Assembly (NCBI RefSeq): GCF_902498915.1
Contig: NZ_CABVLQ010000001.1
DNA: 64,000 nucleotides
Origin: Escherichia ruysiae
Lineage (GTDB): Bacteria; Pseudomonadota; Gammaproteobacteria; Enterobacterales; Enterobacteriaceae
Direction: 5' to 3' (one strand)
Within the stretch, counting starts at the first letter, position 1, and every line of letters starts with the position of its first letter. The notes under the pieces are model-generated. The model worked only from the letters and a program-made list of their open reading frames with translations. It did not search any database and had not been told where the DNA came from. Below are positions 1 to 8,902 of the stretch, one piece after another. The position numbers were made by a program, and so were the translations under genes.

Positions 1-728
1 TACTCACCATCAATATTCACAAAGGCTTTACCGCGTTTAACCGACGCTTCATTTTGCCGGAACTTCGCGACGCGGTGCGCACCGTCAGCGCCGATATTGT
101 TTGCCTGCAGGAAGTGATGGGCGCGCACGAAGTTCATCCGCTGCATGTGGAAAACTGGCCCGATACCTCGCACTACGAGTTTCTTGCCGACACCATGTGG
201 AGCGATTTTGCCTACGGTCGCAATGCTGTGTATCCAGAAGGGCATCACGGAAACGCGGTGCTGTCACGCTATCCCATTGAACATTATGAAAATCGTGATG
301 TTTCTGTCGATGGAGCGGAAAAACGTGGCGTACTGTATTGCCGCATTGTGCCACCGGTGACCGGGAAAGCGATTCATGTGATGTGCGTGCATCTTGGCCT
401 GCGTGAGGCACACCGTCAGGCGCAGCTTACGATGCTCGCCGAATGGGTGAACCAGCTTCCGCCCGACGAACCCGTTTTAGTGGCGGGTGATTTCAACGAC
501 TGGCGGCAAAAAGCCAATCATCCCTTAAAAGTACAGGCCGGGTTGGATGAGATATTTACCCGCGCCCACGGACGCCCGGCGCGCACGTTTCCAGTGCAAT
601 TTCCTCTACTACGTCTGGACAGGATCTATGTCAAAAATGCCAGCGCCAGCGCGCCAACCGCGTTGCCGCTGCGGACATGGCGACACCTTTCTGATCATGC
701 CCCTTTAAGTGCGGAGATTCATTTATGA
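1..728 (+). CDS. ybhP: YbhP, endonuclease/exonuclease/phosphatase-family protein (5' end cut by the window)
   Basis: Open from the first bases: reading from base 3 gives LTINIHKGFTAFNRRF, so the true start lies upstream of the window and only about 10-15 residues are missing. The protein shows the hallmarks of the EEP fold: LQEV (metal-binding Glu), GDFND (catalytic Asp/Asn) and SDHAPL near the C-terminus (general-base His). Family members cleave phosphodiester bonds, but the substrate of YbhP is not established. The stop overlaps clsB by 4 nt, so it is translationally coupled to the cardiolipin synthase; a role next to phospholipid turnover is an inference from this position. Confidence 0.93.
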   Translation, partial: LTINIHKGFTAFNRRFILPELRDAVRTVSADIVCLQEVMGAHEVHPLHVENWPDTSHYEFLADTMWSDFAYGRNAVYPEGHHGNAVLSRYPIEHYENRDVSVDGAEKRGVLYCRIVPPVTGKAIHVMCVHLGLREAHRQAQLTMLAEWVNQLPPDEPVLVAGDFNDWRQKANHPLKVQAGLDEIFTRAHGRPARTFPVQFPLLRLDRIYVKNASASAPTALPLRTWRHLSDHAPLSAEIHL

Positions 729-1966
729 AATGTAGCTGGCGCGAAGGCAATAAGATCCAGTTGCTGGAGAACGGCGAGCAATATTATCCCGCTGTATTTA
801 AAGCGATTGGTGAGGCGCAAGAACGCATTATTCTTGAAACGTTTATCTGGTTCGAGGATGACGTCGGTAAACAATTACACGCAGCATTGCTGGACGCTGC
901 ACGACGCGGGGTTAAAGCGGAAGTCTTGCTGGATGGCTACGGTTCGCCGGATCTCAGCGATGAGTTTGTCAATGAACTGACGGCGGCTGGCGTGGTGTTT
1001 CGTTATTACGATCCCCGCCCTCGCCTGTTCGGTATGCGCACCAATGTGTTTCGCCGGATGCATCGCAAAATTGTGGTGATCGACGCACGTATCGCCTTTA
1101 TTGGCGGGCTGAATTACTCCGCCGAGCATATGTCCAGCTACGGTCCAGAGGCTAAACAGGATTACGCGGTACGCCTCGAAGGGCCAATTGTCGAAGATAT
1201 TCTGCAATTTGAACTGGAAAATCTGCCCGGACAAAGCGCGGCACGGCGCTGGTGGCGACGTCATCACAAAGCGGAAGAGAACCGCCAGCCGGGAGAAGCG
1301 CAGGTATTGCTGGTCTGGCGCGATAACGAAGAACATCGCGATGATATCGAACGTCACTATCTGAAAATGCTCACTCAGGCGCGGCGGGAAGTGATTATCG
1401 CCAACGCCTACTTCTTCCCCGGCTATCGATTTTTGCACGCCTTGCGTAAAGCGGCACGGCGCGGGGTGCGGATCAAACTGATTATTCAGGGTGAACCGGA
1501 TATGCCTATTGTCAGAGTCGGCGCGCGCTTGCTGTATAACTATCTGGTTAAAGGCGGCGTTCAGGTGTTTGAATATCGCCGCCGCCCGCTCCACGGCAAA
1601 GTGGCATTGATGGACGATCACTGGGCGACGGTGGGCTCCAGTAACCTCGATCCGCTCAGTTTGTCGCTGAATCTTGAAGCAAACGTTATCATCCACGATC
1701 GTCATTTTAACCAGACGCTACGCGACAATCTGAATGGCATCATCGCCGCTGACTGCCAGCAGGTAGATGAAACCATGCTGCCAAAACGCACCTGGTGGAA
1801 CCTGACTAAAAGCGTGCTGGCATTCCACTTTTTACGCCATTTCCCGGCGCTGGTGGGCTGGCTTCCGGCGCACACGCCACGTCTGGCGCAAGTTGATCCG
1901 CCCGCGCAGCCGGCAATGGAAACTCAGGATCGGGTAGAAACTGAAAATACGGGGGTGAAACCCTGA
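725..1966 (+). CDS. clsB: Cardiolipin synthase B
   Basis: A 413-residue phospholipase-D superfamily protein with two HKD motifs: HRKIVVID at residues 113-120 and HGKVALMD at 290-297, each followed by the usual GG/GSSN element. ClsB makes cardiolipin by phosphatidyl transfer at the inner membrane. It lacks the two N-terminal membrane helices of ClsA, which separates it from that paralogue. The ATG lies inside the end of ybhP (4-nt overlap) and the stop TGA overlaps the start of ybhN, giving a tight three-gene unit ybhP-clsB-ybhN. Length and sequence fit the K-12 protein formerly called YbhO. Confidence 0.97.
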   Translation: MKCSWREGNKIQLLENGEQYYPAVFKAIGEAQERIILETFIWFEDDVGKQLHAALLDAARRGVKAEVLLDGYGSPDLSDEFVNELTAAGVVFRYYDPRPRLFGMRTNVFRRMHRKIVVIDARIAFIGGLNYSAEHMSSYGPEAKQDYAVRLEGPIVEDILQFELENLPGQSAARRWWRRHHKAEENRQPGEAQVLLVWRDNEEHRDDIERHYLKMLTQARREVIIANAYFFPGYRFLHALRKAARRGVRIKLIIQGEPDMPIVRVGARLLYNYLVKGGVQVFEYRRRPLHGKVALMDDHWATVGSSNLDPLSLSLNLEANVIIHDRHFNQTLRDNLNGIIAADCQQVDETMLPKRTWWNLTKSVLAFHFLRHFPALVGWLPAHTPRLAQVDPPAQPAMETQDRVETENTGVKP

Positions 1967-2922
1967 TGAGTAAATCACACCCGCGCTGGCGCTTAGTAAA
2001 GAAGATCCTCACCTGGCTGTTTTTTATCGCGGTGATTGTGTTGCTGGTGGTCTACGCCAAAAAGGTGGACTGGGAAGAGGTCTGGAAGGTCATCCGTGAC
2101 TACAATCGCGTTGCGCTGCTCAGTGCGGTCGGGCTGGTGGTCGTCAGTTATCTGATTTACGGCTGCTATGACCTGCTTGCTCGCTCTTACTGCGGTCATA
2201 AACTGGCGAAACGTCAGGTGATGCTGGTGTCGTTTATCTGCTACGCCTTCAACCTGACGCTTAGTACCTGGGTTGGCGGCATTGGTATGCGCTATCGTCT
2301 TTACTCCCGCCTGGGATTACCGGGTAGCACTATTACACGGATTTTCTCGCTGAGTATTACCACCAACTGGCTGGGCTATATTTTGCTGGCCGGGATTATT
2401 TTTACCGTGGGCGTGGTGGAACTGCCGGATCACTGGTATATCGATCAAACCACGCTGCGTATTCTCGGCATTGGTTTGCTGCTGATAATTGCAGTCTATT
2501 TATGGTTTTGCGCCTTCGCTAAACACCGCCATATGACCATCAAAGGGCAAAAGCTGGTGCTACCTTCATGGAAATTCGCCCTCGCCCAGATGCTGATTTC
2601 CAGCGTTAACTGGATGGTAATGGGAGCGATTATCTGGCTGTTACTCGGTCAAAGCGTGAACTATTTCTTTGTACTGGGCGTGTTGCTGGTTAGTAGTATT
2701 GCTGGTGTCATCGTGCATATTCCGGCGGGGATTGGTGTGCTGGAAGCGGTGTTTATCGCGCTACTGGCAGGGGAACATACATCCAAAGGAACGATTATCG
2801 CCGCCCTACTCGCTTACCGTGTCCTGTACTACTTTATCCCGCTGCTGCTGGCGCTGATCTGTTACCTGTTGCTGGAAAGCCAGGCGAAGAAGCTACGGGC
2901 GAAAAATGAAGCGGCGATGTGA
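1966..2922 (+). CDS. ybhN: YbhN, inner-membrane protein of the UPF0104 / lysylphosphatidylglycerol-synthase transmembrane family
   Basis: A 318-residue polytopic membrane protein with about eight hydrophobic segments, starting after a basic N-terminus (KSHPRWRLVKK). A conserved stretch GGIGMRYRLYSR follows the third segment and a PAGIGVLE motif lies near residue 250; both are typical of the UPF0104 family. Family relatives include the membrane half of MprF, but YbhN has no aminoacyltransferase domain, so its reaction is unknown. The ATG overlaps the clsB stop by one base. Co-translation with clsB suggests a role in phospholipid handling (inference). Confidence 0.93.
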   Translation: MSKSHPRWRLVKKILTWLFFIAVIVLLVVYAKKVDWEEVWKVIRDYNRVALLSAVGLVVVSYLIYGCYDLLARSYCGHKLAKRQVMLVSFICYAFNLTLSTWVGGIGMRYRLYSRLGLPGSTITRIFSLSITTNWLGYILLAGIIFTVGVVELPDHWYIDQTTLRILGIGLLLIIAVYLWFCAFAKHRHMTIKGQKLVLPSWKFALAQMLISSVNWMVMGAIIWLLLGQSVNYFFVLGVLLVSSIAGVIVHIPAGIGVLEAVFIALLAGEHTSKGTIIAALLAYRVLYYFIPLLLALICYLLLESQAKKLRAKNEAAM

Positions 2923-2977
2923 TGTTTAGTTAAGTTCTTTGGTTTGTGCAGATTGTTAGCAACGTGCTATTTGTTCA

Positions 2978-3014
2978 TGGCGGATGCGGCGTGAACGCCT
3001 TACCCGCCCTACAC
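2978..3014. repeat. REP-like palindrome
   Basis: Contains GGCGGATGCGGCGTGAACGC and the complementary arm ending in CCCGCCCTAC, the conserved REP (PU) core. It lies in the 219-nt gap between the convergent 3' ends of ybhN and the phosphoethanolamine-transferase-like gene. The second arm (CCCGCC for the usual TCCGGC) departs from the consensus. I see no gene in the rest of this gap. Confidence 0.75.
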
Positions 3015-3141
3015 AACTAATGCTTTCCTGCATTCTGATACGCTACAGCCCTTTAACAAAGTATGTTTTACGCCAGAGTAATGTTTGTTGTTTCCTTAAT
3101 AATCATCAGGGGACATCTGGCGATGTCCTCTCAGCATAAAA

Positions 3142-4818
3142 TTACAGCGGATTCGGACTGGCTTCGCGATAAGAAACCTTTTTCTTCGGTGATGTAAAGG
3201 TGTCTCGCAGATCTTTATATTCATATATTTTAGCTCGGGTGCCATCCGTTACTGGAATAGAGGAGTGCGGACGATAACACTGAGATAATGGCGAATTGCA
3301 ATGCTCTTCGTGGGTAGAGATGCCCAGCCAGTCAAGAATCATCGCATAGTTATTAAGCAATGAATAAACTTCTTGAATGTGTCCAAGTTTACGCGGTTGA
3401 CTGGCGATAGCAGCCTGGCTATACCAGATAAATTGCGGTACATCGTAGGCTTCTTTACTGGGAGTATCTGCGGCGTGCATATAATACGATGGAATATTGG
3501 GATTTTTCTCCAGACCGTGGTCAGAAAAATAGAGTAATGAGGATTTACTTCCCTCCAGTCTTTTCATGATTTCACCAATGATGTAATCGGTAAATCGTAT
3601 GGAGTTGTTGTAGCAATCCTCGTATTTATCCCCAGTTTTAATTTTATCTGCCCATTCAGGGTAGCGTGTACAGGCAATTTCATGGCTACCATTACCATGT
3701 AGCAGTATTAATTTCTTACCCTTGACTTTTAATGCTTCATCCAACAACGGCAGAAGGCTATCATCGTATTCCTCGCTTACCCAATGTGTATTATTACTGG
3801 AACGACCAATGAGCGTAATATAGTTATTATGCTTCCCGGACATACCCACGGTACTTAACCAGGTAGTCTGATACCCCACTTTATTAGCTACGGCAATAAC
3901 ATTATTTGATAAGTCCGCAGCGGTAAAACTTTCTGTTGTCGCTTTACTAAGGATCATCGGAACAGAAGTTACTGTTGCCGCCGCTGGGGAAACCGCATTA
4001 TCAAAGATAAGCGCCTGTGGTCCAATCTCATTTTGTACAGGCGTGGTATTGATACCAAAGCCATACAAACTCATATTACTGCGCCGTACAGACTCCCCTA
4101 CGATAATAACATAATTTTCAATATCCGTTTCTTTAGCGATCAATCCCGGTAAATCCATATCAATTTGTTTTATTTCTCTGGCAAAAGAAATATCTCGATA
4201 AGCAATAATAAAATCGGCAGCGGTATAAAATGGTGTAAATCTTAACACCCTGGAGCTTAATGGAGAGTATCCTCCAAGACCATCTTTTTTCTGTTTACTC
4301 CATTGATTGTAACTAAACCATGAGATAAATATTAATAGTATCACCAGTGATGCACATTGAACCTTAGTAGACACACACTTAACGCCCATGGGTATAGAAA
4401 AATAAGTCAGCAAGAAATAAACAACACATACTGGCATCCAGGATAGATATAACCCCGACATTGCTTTCACTTCAGACCAGTGGGTTTCCATGATACTCAT
4501 TGCAAAGATAATATTAAATTCACTTTGATAAATTTGCCATGTACAAAGCGCGACTATAAAATTAATGGTCAATAATAGTGACACACTCAATGCGACTATT
4601 TTCCCAACAAATAATCGATAACACCCTGTCAAACACAGGATGATTAGCAAGTTGCAGATACCGACGCGCAGGATAACTCTCAATGGCTGTAAAAAATAAA
4701 CAGGCCAAAGCTGGAGTAATACAGACACAAGTAGCAATGCGATGAAAATGTATTTTTTTGACTGCCGAGGATAAGCCGTTATCGATGGTAATACGAAAGA
4801 CATAGAACCCTGATCCAT
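3142..4818 (-). CDS. Phosphoethanolamine-transferase-like inner-membrane hydrolase (EptA/OpgE superfamily), accessory gene
   Basis: The N-terminal 170 residues hold about five membrane helices, followed by a periplasmic alkaline-phosphatase/sulfatase-type domain. Catalytic features of the EptA family are all visible: metal-binding Glu in VGESVRRSNMSLYGF (E242), nucleophile Thr282 in AATVTSVPMILS, His379 in GNGSHEIACTRYP, and Asp433-His434 in YFSDHGLE. It should therefore transfer phosphoethanolamine (or a similar head group) to a periplasmic acceptor such as lipid A, core sugar or osmoregulated glucan. The acceptor cannot be told from sequence. ATG codons exist at 4818 and 4803; the second has an AGGG Shine-Dalgarno 5 nt upstream and is the better start. 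The gene and its 5' flank are clearly AT-richer than their neighbours and occupy the place of ybhM in K-12, which suggests acquisition or differential loss. Confidence 0.88.
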   Translation of the reverse strand: MDQGSMSFVLPSITAYPRQSKKYIFIALLLVSVLLQLWPVYFLQPLRVILRVGICNLLIILCLTGCYRLFVGKIVALSVSLLLTINFIVALCTWQIYQSEFNIIFAMSIMETHWSEVKAMSGLYLSWMPVCVVYFLLTYFSIPMGVKCVSTKVQCASLVILLIFISWFSYNQWSKQKKDGLGGYSPLSSRVLRFTPFYTAADFIIAYRDISFAREIKQIDMDLPGLIAKETDIENYVIIVGESVRRSNMSLYGFGINTTPVQNEIGPQALIFDNAVSPAAATVTSVPMILSKATTESFTAADLSNNVIAVANKVGYQTTWLSTVGMSGKHNNYITLIGRSSNNTHWVSEEYDDSLLPLLDEALKVKGKKLILLHGNGSHEIACTRYPEWADKIKTGDKYEDCYNNSIRFTDYIIGEIMKRLEGSKSSLLYFSDHGLEKNPNIPSYYMHAADTPSKEAYDVPQFIWYSQAAIASQPRKLGHIQEVYSLLNNYAMILDWLGISTHEEHCNSPLSQCYRPHSSIPVTDGTRAKIYEYKDLRDTFTSPKKKVSYREASPNPL

Positions 4819-5065
4819 TTATTATATGAATATATATTTAAAAATTAATCCCATTAAAATATATTATCAGCAGATGATTGATTTTTACCCGCAAGCATTT
4901 ATTTAACAGATGAATATCGCCAGCCATTAATAAAACCGTAGGATTGTACTCTATTTTCTTATAGGTATACCAGATTTATAAAAATGCATCATATGCATAG
5001 ATATAATCAATGTGAATTATATCTTTATGTCTATTTTTTAAATATATACTTATTATCGAATAGAT
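4819..5065. other. AT-rich upstream region of the phosphoethanolamine-transferase-like gene
   Basis: About 250 nt of very AT-rich sequence (runs such as atatatatttaaaaatt) with no ORF of note. It separates the transferase-like gene from the ybhL terminator, so the promoter of the former must lie here. TATAAT-like hexamers are too frequent to choose one. Its composition is far from that of the flanking core genes. Confidence 0.6.
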
Positions 5066-5096
5066 AAAAAATCCCGGTGTCGTTCCGGGATTTTTA
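5066..5096 (-). terminator. Rho-independent terminator of ybhL
   Basis: Stem AATCCCGG / CCGGGATT with a 7-nt loop. Read on the minus strand it is followed by a run of six T, 13 nt after the ybhL stop. The A-run on the other side could let it work in both directions. Confidence 0.88.
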
Positions 5097-5108
5097 TAAG
5101 AAATGCGT

Positions 5109-5813
5109 TTAACGGCGGTTGCCAAAGATCCGCAGCAACATCAGGAACAGGTTGATGAAGTCCAGATACAACGTTAAGGCGCCAAGAATGGAATATTTAC
5201 GCAGGTTCGACGTGTCGCGGGTATCAATCTGTTCACCCATATTTTTCAGTTTCTGAGTGTCATACGCCGTCAGTCCAACAAAGACAATCACGCCGATGTA
5301 AGTGACTGCCCACATTAATGCTTCGCTTTTCAGCCAGAAGTTCACCAGCGAGGCTATGACGATACCAATTAATGCCATAAATAGCATATTGCCGAAGCCA
5401 CTTAAATCGCGTTTCGTGGTGTAACCATACAGACTCATCGCGCCGAACATCCCGGCGGTGACAACGAAGGTACTGGCAATAGAGGCGGCAGTGTAGACAA
5501 TGAAAATACTGGAGAGCGTTAAGCCCGTTAGCGCCGAATAAAGCATAAAGAGCATCGTCGTTACGCCCGCGCTGAGTTTTTGAATCATCGCTGATAACAC
5601 GATAACCAGAGCTAATTGCGCGATTATCAAACCGATTAAGAAGACACGGTTAGTGAATAGCAGCTCCATAACGGCAGCAGAGTTGGCTGCATACCAGGCA
5701 ACAAATGCGGTCAGTAACAAACCAACTGTCATCCAGCCATAGACTTGCGCCATATAGGTTTGCAAGCCAGCACGGGGTTGTACGATTGAATCTGAACGTG
5801 GGAATCTGTCCAT
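5109..5813 (-). CDS. ybhL: YbhL, Bax-inhibitor-1 family inner-membrane protein
   Basis: 234 residues with seven hydrophobic segments and a short polar N-terminus (MDRFPRSDSIVQPRAG). The family signature is present near the C-terminus: VGLTAYDTQKLK, then LGALTLYLDFINLFLMLLRIFG. Relatives (BI-1/YccA/YetJ) are pH-sensitive membrane proteins with proposed channel or protease-modulating roles; the function of YbhL itself is not established. In K-12 a second family member, ybhM, is its neighbour. Here that slot holds an unrelated phosphoethanolamine-transferase-like gene, so YbhL stands alone. Confidence 0.95.
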   Translation of the reverse strand: MDRFPRSDSIVQPRAGLQTYMAQVYGWMTVGLLLTAFVAWYAANSAAVMELLFTNRVFLIGLIIAQLALVIVLSAMIQKLSAGVTTMLFMLYSALTGLTLSSIFIVYTAASIASTFVVTAGMFGAMSLYGYTTKRDLSGFGNMLFMALIGIVIASLVNFWLKSEALMWAVTYIGVIVFVGLTAYDTQKLKNMGEQIDTRDTSNLRKYSILGALTLYLDFINLFLMLLRIFGNRR

Positions 5814-5910
5814 GACTTTCTCCTGAAGATATAAGGAATATCTAAAGGATACTGCAAATGATGAGGGTGTGCATCGACGCAGCGTAAACGTATGTCCAGA
5901 GCGATGAAAT

Positions 5911-5941
5911 TGCCGGATGCAGCGGTGCCTTATCCGGCCAA
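5911..5941. repeat. REP element between ybhL and moaE
   Basis: TGCCGGATGCAGCGGTGCCTTATCCGGCCA is a slightly degenerate REP palindrome located just beyond the moaE stop. Elements at this position often stabilise the 3' end of the upstream transcript, here moaABCDE. Confidence 0.75.
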
Positions 5942-5948
5942 CAAAAAA

Positions 5949-6401
5949 CTACCAGCGTTTCGCCGCCTGCTGATCGCTCTCCCGGGCTTCAACCCAGCGG
6001 TCGCCTTCCGGCGTGGCTTCGCGCTTCCAGAACGGTGCGCGGGTTTTGAGATAGTCCATAATAAACTGCCCGGCTTCAAACGCGCTGCTACGATGCGCGC
6101 TGGTGACCCCGACAAATACGATTTCATCGCCCGGCCATAATTCGCCAATGCGATGAATCACCGTGACTCTCCCCAGCGACCAGCGGTTACGCGCCTCATC
6201 CACGATTTCCGCCAGTGCTTTTTCCGTCATCCCCGGATAGTGTTCGAGGGTTAATGCTTTGACGCTGTCGCCCAGGTTATGGTTGCGCACCTTACCGGTA
6301 AACGTGACCACTGCACCATCTTCGTCACGCTCAGCCAGCCACGGGTACTCTTCCCCAACGCTAAAAGGCTGAGATCCGACAACAATTTTGGTTTCTGCCA
6401 T
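5949..6401 (-). CDS. moaE: Molybdopterin synthase large subunit
   Basis: 150 residues. MoaE pairs with MoaD to insert two sulfurs into precursor Z (cyclic pyranopterin monophosphate), giving molybdopterin in the cytoplasm. Visible family features are the EHYPGMTEKAL segment, the IHRIGELWPGDEIVFVGVTSAHR core, and the KTRAPFWKRE stretch carrying the essential lysines. It is the last gene of moaABCDE and begins one base after the moaD stop. Length agrees with the E. coli protein. Confidence 0.98.
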   Translation of the reverse strand: MAETKIVVGSQPFSVGEEYPWLAERDEDGAVVTFTGKVRNHNLGDSVKALTLEHYPGMTEKALAEIVDEARNRWSLGRVTVIHRIGELWPGDEIVFVGVTSAHRSSAFEAGQFIMDYLKTRAPFWKREATPEGDRWVEARESDQQAAKRW

Positions 6402-6402
6402 C

Positions 6403-6648
6403 TTAACCTCCGGTTACCGGCGGGAAGAAAGCAACTTCGTCGCCGTCAGTCAGCGGATGGTCAAAACTCACCAGCGTCTGGTTGACGGCAGCCAGCAATT
6501 TGCCATCTTCCAGCGCCAGCGCCCAGCGATCGCTCTGCGCTGCCAGGTGTTGGCGTAACGCTTCAACGGTTGGGAAATCCGCAGCCACTTCGGTTGCATC
6601 TGTTCCCACCAACTCGCGCACCTGGGCGAAAAAAAGAACTTTAATCAT
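6403..6648 (-). CDS. moaD: Molybdopterin synthase sulfur carrier (small) subunit
   Basis: 81 residues with a ubiquitin-like beta-grasp sequence ending in FFPPVTGG. The C-terminal Gly-Gly is adenylated by MoeB and turned into the thiocarboxylate that donates sulfur in MoaE. I chose the ATG at 6648 ([13 protein letters not shown]), which overlaps the end of moaC by 8 nt. A longer reading frame exists upstream but lies inside moaC and has no family similarity. Confidence 0.98.
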
Positions 6649-7126
6649 CCGCTTCCACCTTAAAATCACCCGACTTGCCGCCGCTCTTCGCCAGCAAACG
6701 TACCGGACCAATCACCATATCTTTTTGCACCGCTTTGCACATGTCATAAATGGTCAGCGCCGCCACGGAGGCTGCGGTTAATGCTTCCATTTCGACACCC
6801 GTTTTCCCGGTCAGGCGGCAAAGCGTTTCAATTCGTACCCGATTATGTTCCGGCTCAGCCTGTAAATTGACTTCAACTTTGCTGAGCATCAGCGGATGAC
6901 AAAGCGGGATCAGATCCCAGGTGCGTTTTGCCGCCTGAATACCGGCAATGCGCGCAGTGGCAAATACGTCGCCTTTGTGATGGCGACCATCAATGATCAT
7001 CGCCAGCGTCTCACTGCGCATGGTGACAAAGGCTTCGGCGCGCGCTTCACGCACAGTTTCCGCTTTGGCGGAGACATCCACCATGTGCGCTTCGCCAGCG
7101 GCGTTGATATGGGTCAGTTGCGACAT
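6641..7126 (-). CDS. moaC: Cyclic pyranopterin monophosphate synthase
   Basis: 161 residues starting [21 protein letters not shown]. MoaC rearranges the MoaA product 3',8-cyclo-GTP to cyclic pyranopterin monophosphate. Conserved family elements visible are [53 protein letters not shown], and the late KSGGKSG lysine-rich loop. The start at 7126 is 2 nt after the moaB stop and matches the known N-terminus. The open frame extends upstream into moaB without similarity. Confidence 0.98.
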
Positions 7127-7128
7127 AC

Positions 7129-7641
7129 TTATTTCTTCAAATGTGGATGGAAATTGCACGGACGCGTACGGGCATCCAGCTGCGGGGCGATGATATTTTC
7201 CCAGGCGGTGCGGCACGCTTTAGTCGAGCCGGGCATCGCGAAAATCAGCGTTTTGTTAGCAACACCCGCCACCGCCCGAGATTGCAGCGTTGCGGTGCCA
7301 ATCTCTTCGAACGACAGCATACGGAACACTTCGCCGAAGCCTTCGACTTCACGATCGAACAGCGGCAACAGTGCTTCTGGCGCCTGATCGCCTTCTGTCA
7401 GGCCAGTACCACCTGTAATCAGCACCACTTGTACATCGTCACTGGCGATCCACGCAGATACCTGAGCGCGAATGGCGTAGCGGTTTTCTTTGACAATGGC
7501 TTTATCGACAACGTGATGGCCTGCTTCCTGCGCCGAGTCGCGCAGATAGTGACCGGAGGTATCGTCTTCTTCACCGCGACGATTAGAAACCGTAAGAATA
7601 GCAATACGGGTCGGGATAAATTCAGTGCTTACCTGACTCAT
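7129..7641 (-). CDS. moaB: MoaB, molybdopterin-binding protein of the MogA/MoaB family
   Basis: 170 residues with the MogA/MoaB fold signature: [14 protein letters not shown] near the N-terminus, [20 protein letters not shown] in the middle (GGTG motif), and [16 protein letters not shown] near the C-terminus. Relatives adenylate molybdopterin, but E. coli relies on MogA for this and the contribution of MoaB is unclear. Second gene of the moa operon, 21 nt after moaA. Confidence 0.97.
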
Positions 7642-7662
7642 CTGATCTCTCCTTTTGACGTT

Positions 7663-8652
7663 TTAACCGCCAATGTACGATAAGTTTTGCGTAATACCGG
7701 TGTTGTTTTGATGCAGGAAATGGGTCTGTTTTTTCTCCCGCAGCGCCGCCGAAATACGCGCTTCCAGCGCCTGTTGCTGGGTATCGTCTTCCAGCAGATC
7801 GCGCAGGTTAACGCCGCCTTCACCAAACAGGCAGAGATGGAGTTTACCAATGGAGGAGACGCGCAGGCGGTTGCAGGTGGCGCAGAAGTCTTTTTCATAC
7901 GGCATGATAAGGCCGATCTCTCCGGCGTAATCCGGATGACAAAAGACTTGTGCGGGGCCGTCGCTGCGTTGACGAAGCTGATGGATCCAGCCGCGACGCA
8001 GCAGCTCGTCACGCAGAACCTGACCAGAAATATGGTGCTTGCGGAAGAGTTCGCTGCCCTCGCCCGTTTCCATCAGTTCGATAAAACGCAGCTGAATGGG
8101 GCGATGCTGGATCCAGTTCAGAAAGGTGTCGAGTTGATGATGATTGACATCCCGCATCAGCACGGTATTGACTTTAACCTTCTCAAACCCGGCTTCAAAT
8201 GCAGCATCGATGCCTGCCATTACCTGGTTGAATTTATCCTGCCCGGTAATGGCATGAAACTGACGGGCGTCGAGGCTATCAACGCTGACGTTAATGCCCG
8301 TCAGGCCTGCATCGCGCCAGTTCGCGACATCGCGTTCCAGGCGATAACCATTGGTGGTGACCGCAATCTGGCGAATAGCGTCGTTTTCCCGCACAGCGGC
8401 GATGATATCGGTAAAGTCGCGACGTAAAGACGGCTCGCCGCCTGTCAGACGCACTTTTTCGGTGCCCAGACTGGCGAAGGCGCGAGTAACCCGACGAATT
8501 TCATCGACGGTCAGGAAGCCTTTATTAGTGACGCCGCTCGGCTTGTAGCCATCCGGCAGGCAGTAGGTGCAACGAAAGTTACACACATCGGTAATCGACA
8601 GGCGCAAGTAGTAAAACTTACGCGCAAATGCATCAGTCAGTTGTGAAGCCAT
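7663..8652 (-). CDS. moaA: GTP 3',8-cyclase (radical SAM), first step of molybdenum cofactor synthesis
   Basis: 329 residues from the ATG at 8652 ([19 protein letters not shown]). The N-terminal radical-SAM cluster is CNFRCTYC (CxxxCxxC), followed by the GGEPSLR SAM motif. The second iron-sulfur cluster ligands lie in [21 protein letters not shown], and the C-terminal Gly-Gly is present (SYIGG). An in-frame extension to 8733 lies inside the riboswitch leader and is not a plausible start. First gene of moaABCDE. Control is expected from the Moco riboswitch, ModE and an FNR-like site, all seen upstream. Confidence 0.98.
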
Positions 8653-8653
8653 G

Positions 8654-8770
8654 TACACCTTTCCAGATACGGGAGGCGAAGTCATTTCTTCCTTCGCCCT
8701 GGTGGCAATCTTTATGAGCATTGTCACGGCCAAAGCACCGTATCAGTTGACCCAGGTGCAGAGGCTAGAG
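8654..8770 (-). promoter_or_regulatory. Moco riboswitch (moaA leader)
   Basis: The moaA leader folds as expected for the Moco RNA motif. Visible pairings are an outer CACCT (8656-8660) with AGGTG (8754-8758), a second GATACGG (8666-8672) with CCGTATC (8738-8744), and an inner hairpin GGCGAAG (8675-8681) with CTTCGCC (8692-8698). This RNA is known in E. coli to repress moaA expression when molybdenum cofactor is abundant. Exact limits are approximate. Confidence 0.9.
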
Positions 8771-8828
8771 TGTTTAGTGGTTATGCCGATACTAGCGTGT
8801 AAATGAGATTTTTACCATTCACACTTTC

Positions 8829-8852
8829 CGCTATGTAATCATGTATATAGCG
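8829..8852. promoter_or_regulatory. ModE operator upstream of moaA
   Basis: Inverted repeat CGCTATGT-N8-ATATAGCG, centred about 190 nt upstream of the moaA start. It closely resembles the ModE palindrome seen before modA in this same window (30553-30576). ModE-molybdate is known to activate moaA. Confidence 0.85.
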
Positions 8853-8902
8853 TCATGATCGTGCTATTTCCCTACAGAATAAGGGAAAATGATGGTTTTA
8901 CT

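Noticed and set aside
54..728. A start of ybhP at base 54
   Set aside because: The codon there is TTG inside a conserved segment (FILPEL), and the frame is open to the window edge with matching family sequence upstream.
8653..8733. N-terminal extension of MoaA
   Set aside because: The extra codons lie in the Moco riboswitch leader. The conserved protein begins at MASQLTDAF.
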